This document shows positions 5,483-9,418 of a stretch of DNA of 9,418 nt, piece by piece; position 1 is the first letter of the stretch, and each line of letters opens with the position of its first letter. Below the pieces are notes generated by a model, which had not been told where the DNA came from, did not search any database, and saw only the letters and a list, made by a program, of their open reading frames with translations. The position numbers and the translations under genes are program-made. The stretch comes from an uncultured bacterium (GTDB taxonomy: Bacteria > Hydrothermota > Tepidihabitantia > Tepidihabitantales > Tepidihabitantaceae). The DNA is taken from positions 1-9,418 of the forward strand of contig CAKZPX010000135.1 in assembly GCA_937139435.1 (NCBI GenBank), read 5' to 3'.

Positions 5483-7309
5483 ATGACAAAACAAAAGTCG
5501 GTGCCGGCGATAAAAAAACGGCACAGAACAAACTACCCGCTGTTCCTCACGTTGGCGCTGACTCTGTTAATTAGAATCCTGTTTATCCTTGAGGTGCGTA
5601 ATTTGCCCTTCTCAACCATCTCGCCCCAGATCGTAGACTCCTGGGCGTATCACCGCTGGGCACTGGAAATACTTAAAGGAAACTTCTGGGGAACAGATGT
5701 CTTTTTCCTGCGCCCCCTCTATCCCTATCTCCTCGCACTGCTTTATACTCTTTTCGGACAAAACGTCGTTGTTGTCCAGCTCTTTCAAACACTCCTTGCC
5801 ACCTCATCCTGCTTCCTTCTGTATCGGGTTACTGAAAAACTATTTAACCAGACCACCGCCCTCATTACCGGTATTAGTTTTGCCCTTTCCGGAGTTCTTG
5901 TGTTCTACACCGCTACTCTGCTCTATGTGGAGATAACCACCTTTCTTATCCTTCTTACAATTTACCTTCTCCTCAATGCCCGAGACTCCTGGGTCCGAAA
6001 TCTATCAGCCGGGATCGCTTCGGGCATGCTCGTAATCTCCCGCCCAGAATTTTTGCTCCTCTTCGCCCCATTGTTATTCTGGCTTGTGCGGGTAGAAAAA
6101 AGACCTTTAAAACAAATGGCTATATTTACTACCTCATTTATTATTACCATTGCCACAATCCCGTTACGCAACTGGCTTGTTGCCCGTGATCCGGTCATCT
6201 TCACCGCCCACTCCGGTATCAACTTCTATTACGGCAATAACCCAGCTGCTGACGGCACCTGGCAGCCCAGTTCGGCATTAACCGGTGCTCTGGGATTCTC
6301 CCACCAGCAGCTGAAAAGAACGGCAAAAATCATTAACGGTGTTGAACTACCGTGGTCAAAAGCAGCTAATTACTGGCTAAAACAGGGATTAAAATTTATT
6401 ATCACCCAGCCCGGCAACTGGTTAAAACTCCTCAGCCGGAAATTCCTTCTTTTCTGGGCGAACTACGAAATCCCCAATAACTACTACTTTGAAACCGTCC
6501 GTCCCTTCTCACGAATTCTCAGAATCGCATTTCTCAACTTCGGTGTCACCGCAACACTCGCCCTTCTCGGTATAATCTCAACCTGGCACCAGCGCAAAAG
6601 GCTGCTTCTCCTTTACATCTTTATTGGTGGGCATCTCGTCTCGGCACTCATCTTCTATGTCCTCTCCCGCCTCCGGGCACCGGTTCTTCCCCTCCTGTTG
6701 ATATTTGCTGCTGCTGGTATAACCACGCTCATCCGGATGATGAAGACCCGACAGTACCCTCGCCTCATCCTTGCGCTCCTTTTAACTGTCGCAATCTATA
6801 CTATCACCAACCTCATCCCAGTTAATCGCCAGACCTATAGCGCTCAAGCCTGGACCCAAGCAGGAAATATCTACTTAGAAAAAAAGCAACTTCAACCTGC
6901 AATAGCCGCCCTCAACCGTGCCTTAACCATTGATCCGAACAATGTCCTCGCCCGTTACACCCTGATTCTAACCTATGCAGGCATGCGCCGCATTCAGGAG
7001 GCAGAAAGAGAATTCAACACCTTAGTGCAGACTGTCGGCGCTCATCCGGAAGCCCAGACCATCCTCAACCTCGCCGCTGCCCGCCTTGCCATTTCCTATC
7101 GAGAATTTCGTGCCGCCTCAGACTACTACCACCGCGCCCTGACCACCGACCCAGCAAACCCCGAGACATATTACCTCCTCGGGCTGGTTCACATCAGTCT
7201 CAATAACCTTGACTCTGCCCGGATCTACCTCCAGGAAGCGATAAATCTTGACCCTTATCACGACGCTGCTCAAGACGCTCTAAAAACACTCTCCCGCTAT
7301 CGCCGGTAA
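5483..7309 (+). CDS. GT-C family membrane glycosyltransferase (PMT/ArnT-like) with C-terminal TPR domain
   Basis: With the ATG at 5483 the product is 608 residues. A basic N terminus is followed by about ten or more membrane segments to residue 430. The pattern is that of PMT_2/GT39-type glycosyltransferases, which move a sugar from a polyprenyl-phosphate donor to an acceptor outside the membrane. An acidic residue, D52 in V-D-S-W-A-Y, lies in the first external loop. R-P-L-Y-P-Y (77-82) follows, then E150 in L-Y-V-E-I, and N-F-Y-Y-G-N-N-P-A-A-D-G (247-258), an element common in bacterial members. From about residue 454 to the end are three to four tetratricopeptide repeats, including A-L-x-x-D-P-N-N and A-L-T-T-D-P-A-N-P-E-T-Y-Y-L-L-G, probably on the outer face and used to bind a protein or scaffold. 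Acceptor and sugar are unknown. An upstream ATG at 5384 is in frame, but it would overlap the USP-like gene by 86 bases and adds 33 residues without family character. No clear ribosome binding site precedes 5483; translation may depend on coupling to the gene ending 13 bases earlier. Confidence 0.82.
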   Translation: MTKQKSVPAIKKRHRTNYPLFLTLALTLLIRILFILEVRNLPFSTISPQIVDSWAYHRWALEILKGNFWGTDVFFLRPLYPYLLALLYTLFGQNVVVVQLFQTLLATSSCFLLYRVTEKLFNQTTALITGISFALSGVLVFYTATLLYVEITTFLILLTIYLLLNARDSWVRNLSAGIASGMLVISRPEFLLLFAPLLFWLVRVEKRPLKQMAIFTTSFIITIATIPLRNWLVARDPVIFTAHSGINFYYGNNPAADGTWQPSSALTGALGFSHQQLKRTAKIINGVELPWSKAANYWLKQGLKFIITQPGNWLKLLSRKFLLFWANYEIPNNYYFETVRPFSRILRIAFLNFGVTATLALLGIISTWHQRKRLLLLYIFIGGHLVSALIFYVLSRLRAPVLPLLLIFAAAGITTLIRMMKTRQYPRLILALLLTVAIYTITNLIPVNRQTYSAQAWTQAGNIYLEKKQLQPAIAALNRALTIDPNNVLARYTLILTYAGMRRIQEAEREFNTLVQTVGAHPEAQTILNLAAARLAISYREFRAASDYYHRALTTDPANPETYYLLGLVHISLNNLDSARIYLQEAINLDPYHDAAQDALKTLSRYRR

Positions 7310-7316
7310 AATAATA

Positions 7317-7345
7317 TTGACACCAGACCTACCATTTGCTAAAAA
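7317..7345 (+). promoter_or_regulatory. Possible promoter for recJ
   Basis: A perfect TTGACA (7317-7322) is followed, after a 17-base spacer, by TAAAAA (7340-7345), four of six matches to the -10 consensus. The expected transcription start is at about 7351-7352, which coincides with the GTG start candidate of recJ. If used, it would give recJ expression independent of the glycosyltransferase gene and an mRNA with almost no leader. Prediction by eye; the -10 element is only fair. Confidence 0.38.
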
Positions 7346-7350
7346 TTAAC

Positions 7351-9084
7351 GTGGCGGCAATAATCTCCAGCCATCACTGGAAAATTCGGTCTATCCCGGA
7401 AACAGAGGTAACCGCCCTTGCCCGCCAGCTCAACACATCTCATATTATTGCCACACTCCTTTACCAGCGCGGCTGCCGGACACCAACCGCTGCCGAGGAA
7501 TTTCTCAACCCTTCCCCTTTACGGCTGCACAAACCGGACACCCTGCCCGATATTAGCATCGCTACCAGGAGAATTCAACAGGCAATAGAAAAAGAGGAAA
7601 AAATCCTTGTTTACGGCGATTATGATGTTGATGGCGTTTGTGGCACCGCCATTCTGGTCTCAACGATTAAAAATCTCGGGGGCAGAGTGCTCGCTTATAT
7701 TCCCCACCGCCACAAAGAGGGCTACGGCTTTTCCCCCGCCGGGGTGGAGTTTGCTCGCGAGCAACACGTTCAGCTCATTATCACTACCGACTGCGGTTCC
7801 TCAGACCTTGTCACTATCACCCGGGCACAACAATCAGGTATGGATGTTATCGTCACCGATCATCATGAACCCGGACCGCATCCCTCACCAGCAGTCGCAT
7901 TTATTAATCCCAAACGACCTGATTCCCATTACCCATTTAGAGAACTGGCAGGTGCGGGTGTTGCCTTCAAACTTGCCTGGCAACTCCTTGCGACGCTGGG
8001 ACGAACAAAGCAGGAACTGATTGAGCTACTTGACCTTGCTGGACTGGGAACTATCGCCGATGTTGTCCCGTTGATTGGCGAAAACCGGGTCATCGCCCGC
8101 CTCGGACTTCTGGCATTAAATCGCACCACTCGTCCGGGTATCAGGGCATTGATAGAATCCAGCGGGTTAAAACCCGGTGCACTCACCGCCCGGGACATCG
8201 GTTTTATCCTTGGTCCTCGCATCAACGCTGCCGGACGTGTTGACCACGCCCAACCTGCTCTGGAACTTCTTTTGACATCCGATGAAACGAGCGCCAAAAC
8301 AATTGCTGAAGAATTGAACCAGCTTAACCGCGTCCGTCAGGCGCTGGAAGAAAAAATCCTGAACCAGGCAATCCAGCGCATTGAAACAGAGAATTTAGCG
8401 AAACAACGGGTAATTGTTTTAGAACATGATGGCTGGCATGAAGGAGTAATCGGTATTGTTGCAGCCCGCCTGGTGGAAAGGTTCTGGCGCCCCTGTATTA
8501 TGATCGCCTTAAAAGAAAAAATCGGCAAGGGGTCGGGAAGGTCGGTAACGGGATTTGACCTTTACTCCTCACTTCAGGCATGTGCCCAACACCTGCTTTC
8601 CTATGGTGGACATCGCTATGCTGCCGGTCTGAAGATTTCAAAGGAAAACATCCCGCAATTTCGTACCGCTATTAACCAGTTTGCCCTTAACGCACCAGAA
8701 GAAATCTTTGCCCCTACCCTGCATATTGAAACTGTCGCATCCCTAAATGAAATCAACGAAGAACTGCTCGTCACCCTGGCTAAGTTTGAACCGTTTGGAC
8801 CAGAAAACCCGGAACCCGTCTTTGCCTCACTTGGTTTGGAAGTAGTGGGTTATCCCCGTCGGGTTGGTCGTGACAAACAACACTTAAAGTTCAAGGTGCG
8901 GTCAGGCGAAAGCGTCCTCACCGCCATCGCCTGGGAGCGAAGCAACGAACTTCTTAACATTCAGGTGGGTAAACCCAATCATATTGACATATGCTACACT
9001 ATTGGCGCGGACAACTTTCGGGGCAATAACGGGATTCAACTCAATATCCTTGACCTGAAAACCCACCGCGAACCAAATACCTAA
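7351..9084 (+). CDS. recJ: Single-stranded-DNA-specific exonuclease RecJ
   Basis: RecJ degrades single-stranded DNA 5' to 3' in the cytoplasm during recombinational repair, mismatch repair and processing of stalled forks. Numbering from the GTG at 7351 (577 residues), the DHH phosphoesterase motifs are all present: D-Y-D-V-D-G (90-95), T-T-D-C-G-S (D147), and D-H-H (170-172) within V-T-D-H-H-E-P. Next comes G-T-I-A-D-V-V-P-L (the L-x-T-I-A-D signature) and L-G-P-R-I-N-A-A-G-R. The DHHA1 domain carries S-G-R-S and G-G-H (419-421). A C-terminal OB-fold region begins at F-E-P-F-G-x-x-N-P-E-P. Length is normal for the short RecJ type. There is no in-frame ATG near the 5' end: the frame opens after TGA at 7318-7320 and offers only TTG at 7336 or GTG at 7351. 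GTG is chosen because it puts the conserved early Trp at residue 10, nearer its usual place; TTG would add 5 residues. Neither has a Shine-Dalgarno sequence. Confidence 0.94.
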   Translation: MAAIISSHHWKIRSIPETEVTALARQLNTSHIIATLLYQRGCRTPTAAEEFLNPSPLRLHKPDTLPDISIATRRIQQAIEKEEKILVYGDYDVDGVCGTAILVSTIKNLGGRVLAYIPHRHKEGYGFSPAGVEFAREQHVQLIITTDCGSSDLVTITRAQQSGMDVIVTDHHEPGPHPSPAVAFINPKRPDSHYPFRELAGAGVAFKLAWQLLATLGRTKQELIELLDLAGLGTIADVVPLIGENRVIARLGLLALNRTTRPGIRALIESSGLKPGALTARDIGFILGPRINAAGRVDHAQPALELLLTSDETSAKTIAEELNQLNRVRQALEEKILNQAIQRIETENLAKQRVIVLEHDGWHEGVIGIVAARLVERFWRPCIMIALKEKIGKGSGRSVTGFDLYSSLQACAQHLLSYGGHRYAAGLKISKENIPQFRTAINQFALNAPEEIFAPTLHIETVASLNEINEELLVTLAKFEPFGPENPEPVFASLGLEVVGYPRRVGRDKQHLKFKVRSGESVLTAIAWERSNELLNIQVGKPNHIDICYTIGADNFRGNNGIQLNILDLKTHREPNT

Positions 9085-9110
9085 CCTTTTCCGAAAAAGG
9101 GTTGCTTTTT
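9085..9110 (+). terminator. Rho-independent terminator after recJ
   Basis: CCTTTT (9085-9090) pairs with AAAAGG (9095-9100) around a CCGA tetraloop, and a run of five T residues follows at 9106-9110. It begins directly after the recJ stop codon and lies between two convergent genes. On the - strand the hairpin is also downstream of rpsG but is followed by few T residues, so it should work mainly for + strand transcripts. The stem is AT-rich and the T-run starts 5 bases after it, so efficiency may be moderate. Confidence 0.6.
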
Positions 9111-9113
9111 AAT

Positions 9114-9418
9114 TTACCACCGATAGTGGGCGAAGGCGCGGTTAGCCTCGGCCATTTTATGGGTGTCCTCACGCTTCTTAACCGCCGCCCCCTGCTTGCG
9201 ACTGGCATCAATAAGCTCACCTGCAAGGCGTTCTATCATTGTGTGCTCACTGCGCTCACGTGCCGCCTCAACCAGCCACTTAATTGCCAGCGCATCCCGG
9301 CGTCGCGGAGGAACCTCGACCGGAATTTGATAGGTGGCACCGCCAACCCGGCGCGGACGAACTTCCAGTACCGGTTTAACATTGTTAATCGCCTTCTGAA
9401 AAACTGCGTAGCCATCCT
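9114..9418 (-). CDS. rpsG: 30S ribosomal protein S7, C-terminal two-thirds (5' end outside window)
   Basis: Reading the - strand from the window edge gives 100 complete codons ending in TAA (complement of 9114-9116). The product shows the S7 hallmarks: L-E-V-R-P-R-R-V-G-G-A-T-Y-Q-I-P-V-E-V, then R-R-D-A-L-A-I-K-W-L-V-E-A-A-R, then A-V-K-K-R-E-D-T-H-K-M-A-E-A-N, and the terminal A-F-A-H-Y-R-W. S7 binds the 3' major domain of 16S rRNA, starts assembly of the 30S head and contacts tRNA at the exit site. Bacterial S7 is about 156 residues, so around 55 residues of the N terminus are beyond the edge. The gene converges on recJ with 29 bases between stop codons. In many bacteria rpsG is followed by fusA in the str operon; here it is not, so rpsG is the last gene of its transcription unit. 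Confidence 0.97.
   Translation of the reverse strand, partial: DGYAVFQKAINNVKPVLEVRPRRVGGATYQIPVEVPPRRRDALAIKWLVEAARERSEHTMIERLAGELIDASRKQGAAVKKREDTHKMAEANRAFAHYRW

Overview
This is a gene-dense bacterial segment with no mobile elements, CRISPR arrays, tRNA or rRNA genes that I can see. It holds six complete genes on the + strand, the 3' end of a seventh at the left edge, and the 3' end of rpsG (ribosomal protein S7) on the - strand at the right edge. Bacterial origin is shown by S7, RecJ, the TldD/TldE pair and good Shine-Dalgarno sequences before several genes. Base composition is moderate, roughly half G+C by eye. The lineage cannot be fixed from this window. The gene content and style recall uncultivated candidate-phylum genomes such as WOR-3/Stahlbacteria or relatives, but that is a weak impression.

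Left edge (1-187): the last 34 residues of a protein ending in a [4Fe-4S] ferredoxin motif (CxxCxxCxxxCP), of the kind that closes DUF362-type proteins. An 83-base gap follows. It carries a short dyad, a sigma70-like promoter and a strong ribosome binding site.

Peptidase block (188-3052): tldD and tldE, 3 bases apart, encode the two subunits of a TldD/TldE-type zinc metalloprotease. TldD carries the HExxxH site and TldE lacks it, as in the characterised heterodimer.

Transport block (3103-5469): a 644-residue fusion of a PTS EIIA phospho-acceptor domain (His68 in a PH motif) to an ArsB/NhaD/SLC13-type membrane transporter. Eighteen bases later comes a small USP-like protein that seems to have lost its ATP-binding loop. 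Together they look like a transporter with two built-in or attached regulators. This is the most unusual part of the window.

Envelope and DNA block (5483-9084): a GT-C (PMT/ArnT-like) membrane glycosyltransferase with a C-terminal TPR domain, then the single-strand-specific exonuclease gene recJ. recJ has no usable ATG and must begin at GTG or TTG. A promoter-like sequence just upstream would place its transcript start at or next to the GTG, raising the possibility of a leaderless message. A hairpin plus T-run follows recJ, and rpsG converges on it from the other strand.

The + strand genes are closely spaced (3 to 50 bases), so much of 188-9084 could be read as one long transcript, probably with internal promoters. 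The proteins do not form one obvious pathway. The clear functional units are the TldD/TldE pair and, more tentatively, the EIIA-transporter with its USP-like neighbour.
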